Source: Opisthocomus hoazin
Taxonomy: Eukaryota; Chordata; Aves; Opisthocomiformes; Opisthocomidae
Assembly (NCBI RefSeq): GCF_030867145.1
Contig: NC_134434.1
Location: 9,936,001-10,000,000 of the forward strand
Direction of reading: 5' to 3'
DNA: 64,000 nt
A program made the position numbers and the translations under genes. Below the pieces are notes generated by a model, which was not told where the DNA came from, ran no database searches, and worked only from the letters and a program-made list of their open reading frames with translations. This document shows, one piece after another, positions 1-14,700 of this stretch (the stretch's first letter is position 1; each line of letters begins with the position of its first letter).

Positions 1-650
1 CTTTCTGGAGACCAGACTTGGGGTCCTTCATGCATGCAGCAAAAGAGGATTTGGAAATAAAATGTGACCTAAGCTGCAACTAGCTGAAGGGCCTTCTTAT
101 CCATCCGTTACCATCTGTGCTTGTGCTGCTCTGCAGGCCCAGAGGCATGCTTGGTGTTTTCTGTATACAGAAAAGTTACATCCGTACCCACCCTGATGAC
201 AGGGTTGGATGTATGAGAGGAGCAGCAGAGTCTAGGAAGTCGGCAAAAGATGCCTAAGCTTGGAGAGGTTTTTCCCACTATCCTACTCTGGAGGGCATTT
301 TGCATGGCTGCTCTGTTCTGTAATTCCTGGTAATAATTGAGGTTTTCACAGGTGTTTAAATGAAAAAAAACATGTTTTGAAAGCTTGTTCTGCCTGTAAC
401 TGCTGCAGTGAAATTTAGTTTACTACAGTAAAATTCCTCAATTCAAGCTCTTCCTTTCAGAGCCAGAACAGTCTCAGCATTGGTTAACCCTAAAATTGTC
501 ATAGGCCATAACCACCGAGTACAACTTGTGTATAAAAAAAAAATCTGAAAAGCACATAGCATGCTGTGTTGTCTTAGCAAGTTGCCTTCCTAATGCTTTT
601 GAAACAACTTGCAGAAGACAGTGTCTAAGCACTATATAGAAATATTTTAA
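1..650. other. Sequence downstream of TEX2, no feature recognised
   Basis: Mixed-composition sequence beyond the predicted poly(A) site. The short open frames have no recognisable protein motif and no splice-site support. I saw no repeat or RNA gene. In mammals ERN1 is the neighbour on this side of TEX2, but no ERN1 exon is visible here. Confidence 0.5.
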
Positions 651-654
651 CTGA

Positions 655-2579
655 GTAATTGTTTGACATGGGATAAATTTATTTAATAAAACAAGCAAGA
701 GTGTAGTTACCCACAGTTTATGAAGTGCAATATGACAATCTTGTGTAATAAGTCTAAATCTGTTTACACATTAGTGCATCTAGTCCTTTGACTTTAGTTA
801 TTGCACATAGAAATTAAATCCTATAAAAAGACCTGCGTACAAGACATGCAGACTTCATGAAAGGCAAATAATGCCTACATAATCAGAGCAAACCCCAGAA
901 TATATACAGCCTGGAATGGTCAAGGAGGAGTTCAGGTAACAAATATAACCTACTAATATTTCAATTAAAGGTAACCAAAATAGGTGTTCAAATATAGAAT
1001 TAATTTTAAATATATTAAATGCTAGTTTTATGTTTCAGGCAAGGTGCTGTTTAAAAAACCTTCAATATAATAGCTTTGTTTAGAGATGGTAAATCATCAA
1101 GTTACACATGGAAGTTTTGATTTACATCAAATGTGACAACACAACATACAAAAAAGTTTTTAAAAAATTACTTCTAAAAAAAGCAAACCATGTTATAAAA
1201 GGAGAGCCACAACTCACCTTCTCTGTAAACTAAAATGTTTTCTGACATCCATGAACAGTTGGCAACGCTATCAGGAAAATATTACGTGTGTTAAATAGTG
1301 GATATGTAGTATTCAAATATTTAATTTACTGCATACATTTAGTCTTGAATTGTTATACCAGATAGAAATCAAAGGCAGTTCTTCCCCCCCCCCCCCCCCC
1401 TTAGTTTTGGCCACTAATTAGCAGAAACAGCCTTTAATTACATCGCGATCAGCTTGGAACTGCAATGCTTGAATTCCTATTCCACAAAGTCCAAAAAACC
1501 AATGCATAGGGGTCAAAACCTTGGCTACAGCTGTTTTCACAAATGTCGAGTGACTTGATGCCTGGAGTTGCACAGCTGTAACGTGAGAATTTGGTCCCCT
1601 GCTTTGCATGTAAACACAGTGCAATGGAAGAGACAGCAACAAACTCTCCTCTAAGAAAGAACTAGGTGTGTTTCACTGTAGTAAGAGGCTTTATACACAG
1701 TAGGGTAACCAAGTACTTCTGGTAATGTGCAGTATTTGATATTTTGTGTATGTGCTCGTGTCTTTATAAACATTCAGAATTAATCACGAACTAAGGTGAT
1801 TGTACCTCACTATAAGGCGGCTTGCTATGGTTTGGTCTCATGGCTTTACCAACTTTTTTCTCCTCATTTACAAAAATCTGACAGTCCCACCTTCGCTGAT
1901 AGTTATGTGTGTTTTATGGCTACTTGCTTCCCAAAAAAAGCACAAGTTCTGTATGAAAAAAGTAATACGTATATACCATGTTGAATCACAATATTACCTA
2001 TACATCCAATTTACATTCTTTTATCCTGAAAGCATTTCATATTTCGATTGCTTGACACAAGCTATTGACTGCAGAAGTGAAAGAACATAAAACAGTTCAT
2101 TCTACACCTCCAACTGCCTGAGAAAGAAAAATATTCTTCCAGTTTTATAAATTCATTCCTTAATTAGGATTTTTTCCATTTGGCATGCAGTTCCTTTGCT
2201 GCCAAACAATCTTTCAATGCTTTAATGCACTTCAACATCGCGTGAAAACATAAGCTGAACAAAAGAGGTGTCAACAAGCTCCTTGATCTATTACAGTTAG
2301 GTTCCTCCTCCCTCCCCCAAAGAACAGGTCATCTTAGCCTCCGAGTTAAAATCCCCATGGCAGCCAGTACAAAAGCAAATCACCTGCTTAATGGAATGAA
2401 ACTTCATGTAGCTGAAGTACACAGGAACAATAACCAGGCAAGTGAGCACAAAGGTATGGTTACAGGCAGTCCTCCAGGGGATGGAAAGTGGCACAAGTTA
2501 AGGATGAGAACTACAGCACAGTTTATAAAACCATGAGAATAACTTTTATAATACTGTAAACTGCAAGAGTCTTCACATG
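655..2579 (-). other. TEX2: TEX2 3'UTR (3' end inferred)
   Basis: Sequence after the stop codon up to the canonical poly(A) signal, about 1.9 kb, AT-rich with no convincing open frame. It contains a C17 run (1384-1400) that reads as G17 in the mRNA, and an ATTAAA variant signal at 1325-1320 that could give a shorter form of about 1.3 kb. The exact cleavage site is not visible, so the lower boundary is approximate. Confidence 0.6.
678..683 (-). terminator. Candidate TEX2 polyadenylation signal AATAAA
   Basis: This is the only canonical AATAAA I found on the minus strand between the stop codon and the left end of the window. Cleavage would be expected 10-30 nt further on, near 650-668. The resulting 3'UTR length is plausible for TEX2. 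Confidence 0.55.
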
Positions 2580-2702
2580 TCATGGTTGATCAGGAGCCTC
2601 TGTGATCAGATCTTTAGGAGGGCATGTAGAGGAGCGGGGATCCATGGCTGAGTGCATTAAAGGAATATAAACATCATCCATGTTTGGCATGACAAAGATT
2701 TT
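2580..2702 (-). CDS. TEX2: TEX2 exon 12: C-terminus and stop codon
   Basis: 123 coding nt, 40 residues plus TGA at 2582-2580. The acceptor is ttttcacag next to 2702. It encodes KIFVMPNMDDVYIPLMHSAM followed by a Pro/Ser/Thr-rich tail ending in APDQP. The opening matches mammalian TEX2 almost residue for residue, and the last residues diverge as expected. It was found from the splice acceptor, frame and homology. The 3'UTR follows directly in the same exon. Confidence 0.95.
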   Translation of the reverse strand, partial: KIFVMPNMDDVYIPLMHSAMDPRSSTCPPKDLITEAPDQP

Positions 2703-5700
2703 CTGTGAAAAAGATGCAATTAAATCAAGTTACATTTCATATGTCACTTGAAACCTTAGTTTACCAATTTGTTTAGTTACAAAATGCAACAGAATTTCCA
2801 CATAAAAGGTTCTTGAGTTCAGCACTGTTTGCATCAATGCCGCTACTGCAGCCCTGCAGCATCCATTAACGCCAGCCATTTAGTTGTGTTACAGCTGTAG
2901 ATGAAGCTCAGAAATATGAAGATTTCTGCCCTTTCCATTACATTGAAATGGCACTACAGGAAACATGAACTTTTCTAAACTGCTGCTTTCTCAGCTCTTA
3001 CCTATGCACTTTCAAACTGCACTTTTAATGAAATAAGCAGTTTTGACTTCTGGTTGATTGTACAGGTTCAGGTCTGGAAGGAATCTGGTCAGTAAACTGT
3101 TTTCCTATCCTGCAAGTATTTGTAAATTTGGAGGGTTTTTTCCTATTTTGCAGTACAGTTAATGTGATTTTAAAAAATTATTTTTAAAAAAGTAGTAACA
3201 GGACATCTTACTGTCTCATCTGTTCTTAATTTCAGACAACAGTTTGACCCTCTATCATCTAAGATCATGTTTTTATTTAAGTACTACAAATTCCAACATT
3301 CCAAAATTCTAAATTGTAAAATTATTCTGACAAGTGCTAAAACAGATTTCCATCCAGGTCTACAGGTGGTCTTGAGACCATACCAAAAGTCAGTTTCAGC
3401 AGAAGTTCTTAACATCCTTTCCACTGAACAGAGCAGTGGAGGATACCAACTAGTTTTGAATGAAATAGGGGACATGCAAAAACTAAAAATCCCCACCCCT
3501 CTAATAGACCAAAACTATCATTAATGAAGTGAAAATGTAAAGGAAACGCACCTGAAACTCTTGTTCTAGTTTCCTCTCTATCCAGTCAGTTACATGAACC
3601 AGAGTGACTTCTCTCTCACCAAGTTTTGGCCGAGCTTTTAACTCCAGGTGGGGAGGTCTTCGAAAGCCATACCTTAGAAGAACACACAGAACAGGTTTTA
3701 TTCTAACACTCCAATGAAGCATATACTTAAATGTGTTCTCAGTTTTCTCTTAATAGCAATTCCTACCTCATTTACAACTAGTTTGTGTTGCACCTCTTCC
3801 AGAGCCCATTTCAGCTACACTTTTACCTTTTTTCTTAGTTGCAATCCCCTACGTAGCACACACCTGAAACATTGCCCGGTTCTGGAGGAAGTTCCTCTTA
3901 CCATATTCTGTCAGTAGGTGGAGGTGGAATGTTAATTACGAGTGTTCCTCGGCACTCTTGTACTTCAACTGTTAGCAGCAATGGAGTATTGGAGACCTCT
4001 TCAATCTTCTTCTTAATAAACTCAGTCTCTGTTGCTTTCTGAAAGTATTTTGACTTAGTAATTTTATCCACAATTCTCATGATCTTACTTGTCCGATGTC
4101 CTCCGACATACCTTTAGAGAGAGAATGGAAAAAGAATACATTAAGGTAATTTTCTTAAACCTGTTGTTTGCTAAGACACCCATGGATTTCCTATTAAATC
4201 ATTAGTTTTTTATATAAAATTTCTAAACAGATACATATTCACGTGTCCAAGCAGTACCTACCAGAGCCTGCACATAGCAGCCATACTCTGGCAGCTACAA
4301 GTGTCTGGCAGAAATTCTGTCCAGCCTGAACACACTCCTTCCCAGACTGCATTGGAAGTGCAACATTTTTTAAAATTGCAGCTACGCTTACATCATTTAT
4401 GCCAGCAAGCTGGCATGAGAAGTGACAATCTGTCTATTACTGTTCTAAGACAATTGTCAAGACAGATGCACCGAGACATATGCACATATCAGCACAGAAG
4501 GCCCAGCCATCACGGCTAATCTACTTAACAGTGTGCGTTGAACAAAAAGGTTTTCGTTTTAAGGTATTGTAGCATTTAAAACGAGTATAAAGGTGTTGAA
4601 AAAGAAGGGGAAGACAATTTTGGCAGTGGGTGGAATGGTATTCCAAAAATGGTTAACTATGCCTGCAAAAAGAAGCTACTCTTCCTGGCAATTGTGTCAG
4701 ACGACATCCTAGCTTTCAAAACAGATGCCTTAAGGACTGAATACGTCTTTTCTCACCCCTATCCCATACTGGAAATATACACTCTAAGAGCAGCATAGCT
4801 GGTATTTTCCACACACTATATTATGCCTAATTGTGGCTCTTGATATTATGTAGCAGAGATCGCCTTGCTAAGGAAATGACCAAGGGGAAAAAAAAGAAAA
4901 AAGAAAAAAAAAAAAAAAATCATTCTTACACAGACTTTGTACAGAGTTTTCTCCTTAGCACAACATAACACAGGAAACTCCTCAGCTCATATAAAAAGGG
5001 TGAACTAATTTCAGCTTTTGGATTTTACACTAGCTATATCTTTACCCAGCGAAAGTAGTTAACTCTCTCATCAGATGGCAGTAACGCAGATTGTTGGTAG
5101 GTGTAAGGAAATTCTTTCAGTATTTTACTTAAAATTCCTTTGTTCTCACTCTTTGTCCTTTTTATCAAGAGTTCTTTATAAGTTCTATGTATTTTTAAAA
5201 GATATGAAAAGCATCTATTGAAATAATTCCAACAATTTTGCACAAAGCTGTCAGAAGGGTTTAGGAGTAAAACTAAGGAAACTCCCTGGAACGTTTTGAA
5301 TATGTCACGGACTCTTTTGGTATATTCACTGTAAAATCCCTGACATGCGTTCAGACATAGGAAACACTGTGACTGAGACATTTCAGGCTGACTACAACTT
5401 TCTTACTGCGTGGCATAATTTCAGTCATATACAGAAAGCAAAAAAATTCAGAACAGCAGCCAAAGCAAGGAATGACGTGACAAAACTGATGTCAGGAAAT
5501 TTTCTTTGAAATTCTTGCACAGCATCAGAGGGCAGTATTGCATAGCCTAGACGCTCAAAGTCCTTCAAGAAAAAAAAAAAAAAAGAAAAGAAAGGAAGAA
5601 AAAAAACCCCCACCAACACAACCCCCCCGAGCAAGAAATCTAGGCTTGAATAACAATTGTTTTCTTAGAGAAAAGAACACAGTGGAAATAAGGGATCAGC

Positions 5701-8700
5701 AGGATCAACATGGGTATAATACGGTATACAAACAGTGTTACACGTTCACGCAGAAAATCCTGTTCTTGGCTCTGCTACCAGGCAAGGCAGGCTGGGGAAG
5801 GTCCCCATAGTTCTCTGGCCCAAAGACTGGTCTCTCTCTGTAACCTAACAGCGAAGAAATCAGGAGGCATCAAATGGAGCTCTGCACAGGTCACTCTACA
5901 GAAATGCTGTCTGGTGAACAACGCTCCCAGCACAGTAAAACGCTCGGCAGAGCAGCTTCCTTCCACTCTGTAGTACATGGCTCGATTGCTGCTCTTTGCT
6001 CTAGAAATGGGTGAGCTGTGTTTGCTTAATTGCTTGGATATACTCACACTCTGACATCCTGTGTGACGATGGGCTTTCTAGGACTGGAACAAGGTAGCAG
6101 TTATACTAAGTCTGGAAGTGGGGAGGAGGAGGAAAGGATTAACAAGCACTGTGTAGACAGCTCACCCTTCTGCTCCTGGAGTCACCTGCTTCTCTCCTGC
6201 CAATTCAGGAGCATCGTCCTCTTCTGAAGACCCAGCGCTGGACGATTCCTCATCACTGTCTGCAAGACAATACGCCCTTGGCCTGAAACTGAAACAAGGC
6301 AATTTCCAGGTCAAATATAATATTCTTAAATAGCTATTCATCATGTACAGCTTTGGCCGACATCACATGTATTTCTGTTGGTGACTCTGAAATGTCCCTT
6401 TCTCTTTTTTTAGAAACTCTACCTAAAAGAACAAATCCAAAGCCACCCTGAAGCCAGTCTGTCAGAACTAGCTCCAAAACAGAAAGGTTTTTCTTCTCGA
6501 GTGGAACATAATCCTGCATAAAAGAGGATGGCAGGGGAATAGCTGTTCTACATATTCAAATAAAAAGTGGTCATTATTCAAAATACATTTGAAAGCATCT
6601 TTGTTGCTGCTTGTGGTTTTCCATGAATGTTGAGCAGTACCTAGGCCAGACAGGGTTTTTTTGTTTGTTTTTAAAATGCTAACAAAGACATGCCTTCAAA
6701 TTGAAAGATGTGAATGTGTGATTCTGTCTTCTACTAAAAGCAAACACAGGACTCCAACTTAAAATGACATCGTCTACCAAGTGAATCCCAGAATCCCTCA
6801 GAGACGTTAACGGAGCTGCTAACACGGATACCTTAGCCTCACAACATATATACCTTATCTTCACAGCACCTTTAACCCACATCAATAAATTCCATTTTGT
6901 CTGCTGACACACGCGTGCCATTTTTGCAGCACAGACATATCTCCAGCACTGGTAACACGTGCAAAGCACAAGAGAATCGACCTTTGTCGTCTGCCTCCAA
7001 AAGGAAACGCACAATGCTCACACTGGCAGAGCGAACTTGTCTCAAACGAGCGATTCACTTTACTGCAGCTACAGTGTGGGTCATCAGTTACCGATTTGTG
7101 TAGAAAAAAGGCAATTTTATTAACACAAGTCATCTAACATAACCCTGGGAAGCATTTTGTAGATGTTTTGCAGAGATTCGTTTGTCCCATATAAATTTAG
7201 GCTATAATCTCCCTTTAGTATCTTTGCTGGAAACACTCCTTTCCCTACTACATTTTGAGGGAAATTGACCTTCGGGCTTGTGACTTTTTAAGCTCCTCTG
7301 ACACAGTGAATGATGTTTACTGGATTTACAGTTTCATTTTGTTTTTTTTCTGAAGAGAGTCCAAGATGAAATAAGGCAAAGAATGTCACGGGGAGAAGAG
7401 GGGAAAAAAGTAAAGTAGTAAGATCAAACTAGTGCTACTCTTACGGTACAAAGTATCACACAGTAGTAACCAACTCCTAGACTTCAATTATGGAAGAATT
7501 TATGCACACAACCACAGAAAAAAATTCCAAATCTTTTAAACAGATTAAAATTAGGGAAGGATACAGTGAATACATTTCAGTATAAACAGATCTCTACCAA
7601 ATGCAAGAACCTGAAATAGTTACACAACGCAGGCTTCAAAAGCACATGGGTTTAGCCCTAGGGACTATACCCAGGACTGTAATATTCTACAGCTTGTTCA
7701 GAATGCAGTTTATAGCTGCGTTTTCTTTCTTTTTTTGTGTATGTGTTCTTGGAAATTTATTTGAAGCATTTACGAACCTCACAGAGGGCATGGACTGAGG
7801 CTACTGTCTGCTATTCTGCGCACAGAACCAACTGTCAGTGCTGCATGAAGTCCTAACGTAACAGGGCAGCTCAGGCACAGTGCACGGTGCACAGCACTCC
7901 TCCCCACTGCCTACGAGCTGGAGCAGTAACCCCCTGACCTCTCCACACTGAAGAATTCGCTACCCAGGCTATGGAATCAGAGTTGTAAACCTCTTCTCCT
8001 TACCCAGAGAAGCATTTTGTACCTGCCAAAGAGTGAGACAGCACACCAAACTGAACCAGCTCCCTGAGGACTTCGGGGGTGGCGGGTGGCTCAGGGCACT
8101 GGCCCAAATAGCAATGCTGGAGCTGTTTCTCAGAGAGAAGTTCATGTTTTTAGGTCAAACTACAGGTTTTCTACCTGGGTGTGACCTCACTTCACCTTCC
8201 CGTGAACCTAGTTCAAAGCACACCCAGTGCATTCTCCAGGCTCTCACAGGCGTCACCTTCTTACAAGAAGGTGTTTGATTTGCCTACGTAATGAAGTGCC
8301 TCCACAAGCATGCACCGACAGGCTAAGACCACAAGATTTGCTCGCATTAAACAAAGCAACAACAAATAAGCATGAGTGAGATTTCAGGGGATCTCTGCAT
8401 ACAATGGGCCATTTATGAGACACAAACACTGGCAGAGAAACACTTTGGAGCTACAGTATTGTTGCGGAGCAGATTGCACAGTATTTTCTGAATTGCCATT
8501 TGTCGGTTTGTTTTTACACAGTACAACATAGCAAAAAGCACTGATGGGGGAAGAAAGTGCGGTAACCTTGGGTTAGCCTGCCTGCGTTTGCCTAATCTCC
8601 AGTACGGTAGAACCTGCTACTGTATTAATTTTATAAAACTGGCAATTAAATAGTTTTCCACACTTTTTGAGAGCTGCATTTTCCTGAGAGTGCATGCAAG

Positions 8701-11700
8701 ACAGCATTATGAAACTGTATAACAGCACACTTCTATTTCAAACAGTAACGCAGCAGCAACGACAGAATGGACTGCAACATTGAACCGCTTGTCTCGCTTC
8801 ACACTGACAATAGCCAAGGACAGTTAAAGCTCAGTGCTGTTATCCCCACCCTCCTCTTTCTGGATGAGTAGATGTCTGTCTTACATGAGTTTGTGGTTAC
8901 TGCATCTCAAGAGGCAGACTGTTCTAGGCTCTTGAGGAACAGAAATGAGCATAAGCAAGCAACATGCATCACTCATGGACAATACGACTGGAGATGCAAG
9001 CGTATGCAGAACAGTTTTATTTGTCTCAGAAATTGTCAGCTGATAATTTAAAAAGTCAGTAAAATTAACTAACACATGGAAAGTATAGATGAGAATCAGT
9101 GTTCTATACTTCTTAGAGTCTTTGTTTATTTGTTTGTTTATAACATCCACTGTATTTAAGGAGAAAAAACAAACAAACAAACCAACCTCATTCAAACTAG
9201 AACGCATTAGACTGCTCTATGTAAGGCTGGTGTGGTACCTGGCCCCTAGCTTTGGAAGCATCACAGCCATGTGCAGGGAGCCACACAGTTAATGGTTACA
9301 CCTTGAAGTCATTGGTTGCTTAGCTACAGACATTTACATTTGCGTTGCTGGGGGCCTACTGCTCAGCTAGAATTAAGCTGATTTTTAAATATGGAATCAT
9401 TGCGTTCACTAACTCTTTCTGAGGCCGTTCTTGCACTGGACAGATATAAAAATACACAAAGGAATTCCTGAAGGGATGGGGAAGAAAAGCAAGAATTCAA
9501 TTTGTATAGACATTTCCTTCTCTAACCCCCATTTTTTGGGTGGACAAGATTAAAGGGATTTTTCAAAAATCACCCCTACCAATTATAGTGATGTAAATTC
9601 AGAAATATTTATTTCAAGCAGTGACAGTGAGAATCTAGGTCGGTATTAAATCCTCTGAATTTCTACCACTGTATGAGATCATTCAGCCATTAGTTTTTTC
9701 ACATTTATTTTCTTGTCATGACTGCACTGTAACACAGTGCTGCTGTAAGTATTACTTCAAGATATCTCAGAATAAATGGTCAGAGCTACAACATGAGTAT
9801 ACAAAGAATCTAGTCTCTTAATTCTGAAAGACCACAACATTCTATTCATATCTAAACAAATGGCCAGATTGAGAGAATATTTTCTTGATTTGTTGGCAGT
9901 GGCTGTACACTAAATCAGAGAACACCCACTGTTCAGGAAACACAGACTTCTTAAGTACAAAGAGAATAATATGGCACAAAGAGAACCAACACTCCACAGC
10001 TGACGGGATGGACGTTTGACAGGTGCCACTCACCAGGTTAATACAAATGGAGAGAGTGATGAAATTCAGACATCATAACATCATAAAAACAAGATGGAAA
10101 GCACAAATACAAGTTAGGCAAGTTGCAGTATGTGTGTTTTCTAATTAGTTCATCTATAAGGCATTTCACTTAGACATAGCAGGTGAACAGAAGTGGGATA
10201 CGATGAAAACTGGGGACTAAGGTAGTGGTGTGCTTATTCTCATGATGCAATAAAGCTATTGAACAAGACTTCACCAAACAATTACAGCTTATTTACCTTC
10301 CACAGTTGTTTACTATTACACAGTTTAGAACTATAGCTGTCCCATGCTGTGGTAGCAAGTTATGTGTCTATCTCTGTATCTGCATGTGTGTTATCTCCTA
10401 TATCCAAGTCCTACTGGCTAAGACCCCAAATCAAGCATAACACAAAACTGAATTTTAGTCACAGAACATTTTGAAATCCTACTAAAATAGGTGTAATCAA
10501 ACATTAAAGTTGCACAGAAAGACCAAGTTCTACACTCACATGTACGCAACCCCCTCTGATCTATTGCACAGCTAGAGCTGCATTCATACAAGGAAAATTT
10601 CACTTTTTCACTACAAAAACTCTTGCTTGATTCTACCATTGTAATACCTTACCCTTCTCTGCCGATCTCTCCAACTTTAAGCGCTTCACCAAGCGGCTCT
10701 TTACCAAGTTTGGTCAAGTTCATCTTGGTCTCTAGGGTCATCAGAAAAGATCCATTGTAGGACATTTCCAAATCAATCCAAAGTCCTAAAATTAACAACA
10801 ACAAAAAGATGTCACTTTAAGAACAGTCACAATCACTCTATTTTAATGTCAAGCCAAAACTCATTTTAAAAAAGTCTACACATCACACTTTTTCCAAAGA
10901 GAAAAACTACTTTTTTGTCAATCGATTATGTTATTAATTCACAAATAATTAAAAGCTTATCAAAGCAAGCTTTCTGTTCACACTAAGCTTATGGAACAAA
11001 GTTGAACATTCAGATATGAATCAAAGCCATGCTGAAAGACAGATCAGTGAGTACAGCTAATGATCTAAAAAAAACAGTGTGATTTACGCAAACCTAAACT
11101 GCTTAAGAGATCAGAATCAAGATAAAGAAAATAGAATACAGCCAGGGATTCACTTCAAAACTATTTACAGTACTGTTCCAAGCCAAACAGTAATGGGGAC
11201 ACTTGTCTGTATTACTTACACTGTCCGAATGAAGCAAAACTTGAAATCCCGGAGCAATATTGCTTGTCACACCTCGTGACCTGCAGTCTCTTTTGCTTTC
11301 GACAATGGTGTATCAAAGAAGTATGAAAAGGTTCGCTCAGCAACTCGGCTACAGACATTCTTCTTATGACTCACAGCAAACAGGGTCATTACTTAGAACA
11401 ATTCTAGACATGTAGTATTAAGTTAAATCCTATTGTCTGGGCACAGCAAAAGAATTGTTTTGGGAATAATTGTAAGATTAGGTCCTGCCTCTTAAGTGAC
11501 ACTCTGCAGCCCCACTGATTAAAAAAAGCTGTAGGGTATTTGTGATCCAGAGATTAGAAATCAGATGCCACTAAGCACAGATTATGCATTTTCCTTCTCC
11601 AGACATTGAAGCTACACACAATATGTCCTGCCAGTATCTGGCACATCAACCACTAATGCATTCTACTTTTATTTACTTATTCAGAAGCAATTAATAGTAA

Positions 11701-14700
11701 CTAGTCTTTGGGTTTGATCTAGAAAAGACACACTTTTGCAGCTGAAGAACAACTGTTTTCTTTTCTGCAAAAGCATATCAGAAGAATGGCAGTGTCCCCA
11801 GTCGCACTTATTTATATTAACAGAAATACACCCAGCTCCCAAAGACCAGCTCACTGATGCACTATGAGACAACATGCTGGAAGCAGTACTGAAGGCAAGC
11901 TGCTTCTTTACTAACCCAAATTAATTATTTCCATCATACAGTTTTTCTAATGCTGTTCTAAAACAAAACACAAGAACTCAAACAAAAGCTTATATAGATT
12001 TTTCCTCTTTACAGTAATGAAGCAGCAGTAAGATCATCAGAAACAAGAAAACAGCTAAACAGAGCTTTTGGATGGCCAATGAGTCAGCACGCTTCAAACA
12101 TCAATATTGTTTTAACAGTAGATCAAGTTAAGCAAAGGATGCCATTACAGAGAAGGAAAATTCCTTCTGGCCAGAAAGTGTTCATATGCATTTTCCGGTG
12201 TAAACAAAGGAGGTAGGGGAGGGAGAGGGGGTGAAGAATTGGGCAGATGTTACAATTTAGTCAGAGATATCTGGTTCCCTAGCCTTGACAGAAGTACAGT
12301 AAATGCTACAGCATATGCTGTCACCCAAATAGGACTGTATTAACAGAAACAAGATTTCTTCTTTCCTAACTTTGTTTGTTAACAAATTCAGTGACTTAGA
12401 GGAGCCATATATTAATTAAAAAAAATATTTTCCTCATAAACAAGCACTGGTAAAAAAGTATGGATGAAACAAAGCACATCACAATTAGTAACTGCATTTT
12501 GAAGCCTCACAAAAGGCTACCTCAAATGACAGATAGTCTCAAAACACTTTAAAAAAAAAATATTCTTAAAAGCGTTCATTACGGATACTGGTTTGAAGGT
12601 TTACGGATTTTTTTCCCCCTCCACATGTGGTCTATTCACAGCTCAACTTACCAACAAATACATTTATCCTTATGAAAACAAGCATTTCCAATTATCATCC
12701 CCTTATTTATTTATGTCCTTTTAAGTACAACAGCAAAACAAGTTATTTCAGTAATTCTTCACTGCAAGCTCTTAAAAACTCACATACTAAGAGTTCACAT
12801 GTCATTTGACAATATGAAGGAAGTTACAAGGATTACAAATTCTACCACAAACATCTGCTTGTCACAGTTTAATTGAACAAGAAACTGAAGGAGTTAATTG
12901 CTCTCACTGCTGTTGTTGGCAATTAATTGAAGCCAAGTGTTCAGCAGTCTCCTAAATCCCATCTCATGATTTAGAACTACAGTCTTGTGTTACAACTAAA
13001 GTTACAAGAACAGAGAAAGGAATTTAAAAATTGGTTAAATCTAGACAAAGGGAAACACTCTGACAAGAATCCCAAAGCCTAAGTTCGTTTAAAAAGAAAC
13101 CACAAAACCACCTGGCAAGCTGCATACATGTAAAAATTTAAAAAAAGTTTTCACTTTGCTTTCCGTAACTGAAAATAAAATTTCTACCACTGGTGAAGCC
13201 TCTTTGCTTCTGAGAACACCAAAGGATGTCATAAGTTCTGCAGAGAACCCACTGCCCCACGCGGGAAGCTTATAACGAGACGTTGAAATACGTTTTAGTT
13301 CCCCGAATACTGACTGCACATGAGCTTATTCCATCTATTAAATTTTTATTTCTCTTAAAAGACAGTTTTTCTTCCTCAGGACACCAAACCAATTTGCTCT
13401 TTTCAAACACGCTTTGTTTATAAAGCTCAGTGGAAAATGTACTTTCAAGAAGTTGAGAGTAAAGTACCCAGTGCTTTAAAGACAAGGCTTTTCCCCAAAG
13501 AGCTGCGAGTCTCAAGTGAGATAAGGGCAAACAATAGTATTTGGATACAATGGACAGCATTAGTTAACATGTTATGTATGTCCAAGAGAATTTTAATAAT
13601 TCCCCAAAGTCTGTTTTGTTCACGCTTTTATGAGGGAAAGGTTAGAGCTCACTAACCTTCTCAAGCTTTCAGTCAGTGATTTGAGCAGCACAACAGTTTT
13701 AATATTAGTGATAAAATTTATTTATTTCCTCCTAAATCTCATACATCTGGTATTCTTGCAAAGGTCTGATGACAACTGTTCACCTGAGTTAGAGAAGAGC
13801 ACTGTAGTAAGAGTGGCTGACAAATGAGCCTTACATCAGAACTACAGTTAAATAAACCTTAAAAAGACCAGGTCCAAACTATATAATATGAGCAAAGATG
13901 AAGCCTAAATAGCTTCTAAGTAGAAAGTAACTCCTTATCTAATACTGTGCATAGCCAAATTCTATCACAACGTCTCCATCCTGGGGAAACACTGTTGCTT
14001 GACCTGTAAGAACAGCGAGAAGAGCCAAGATCTTGAGGAGACAAACCGGCCCAACGATGAGAACCTCCCTCCCAAACCCACCGAGCTCAGCACTGCGATC
14101 CCTTCCAACCAGCACTGCAAGAAAGGACACGGTGCTGGACTCCTGCTGCGTGCTCGGTGCCCTCACGCTCTGAGAAGGCACGGCGTAAAGAAACATAAGA
14201 GTCTGTTCCTCGCTGAGAAACACTGCGCACAGGAGAGCTACCAAAGACTGAGTCTGTTACGATTCTCAGCTAGTTACCTGTTCAAACTTCGCTCTGTCCA
14301 AGTTTGTTGTTATTGTTCTAAATGTGCTACTGAGATTTGCTGAAGGTTTGCTCATTGCTGGCATGCAATTTAGAGCCTCTCCAGAGGCTCTTAAGAAGTA
14401 CTGTAAATTCATTAAATTCCTGCCATCTCACTACCAGTTTATTGGTTTAGCACCATCTAACATTATTTTGTCTTGATACTTTCATCTAGAAGTGGGAAGA
14501 GCAGTTTAAAACAAAGTTGTTTGCCATGCAATCCATAGCTGCACCACAACAGGTCCTCCAAGGAAATATTTCCCTTTAGACCAATTAGAAACTTCTCCAC
14601 CTTGAATCAAGTCATCCCCTTTCACTTCTCCAGTGCAGTGTAACACCATGGTAACTGAAGGAGTGAATGCAGGAGACAAATTAGGAAACCCTTAATAAAC

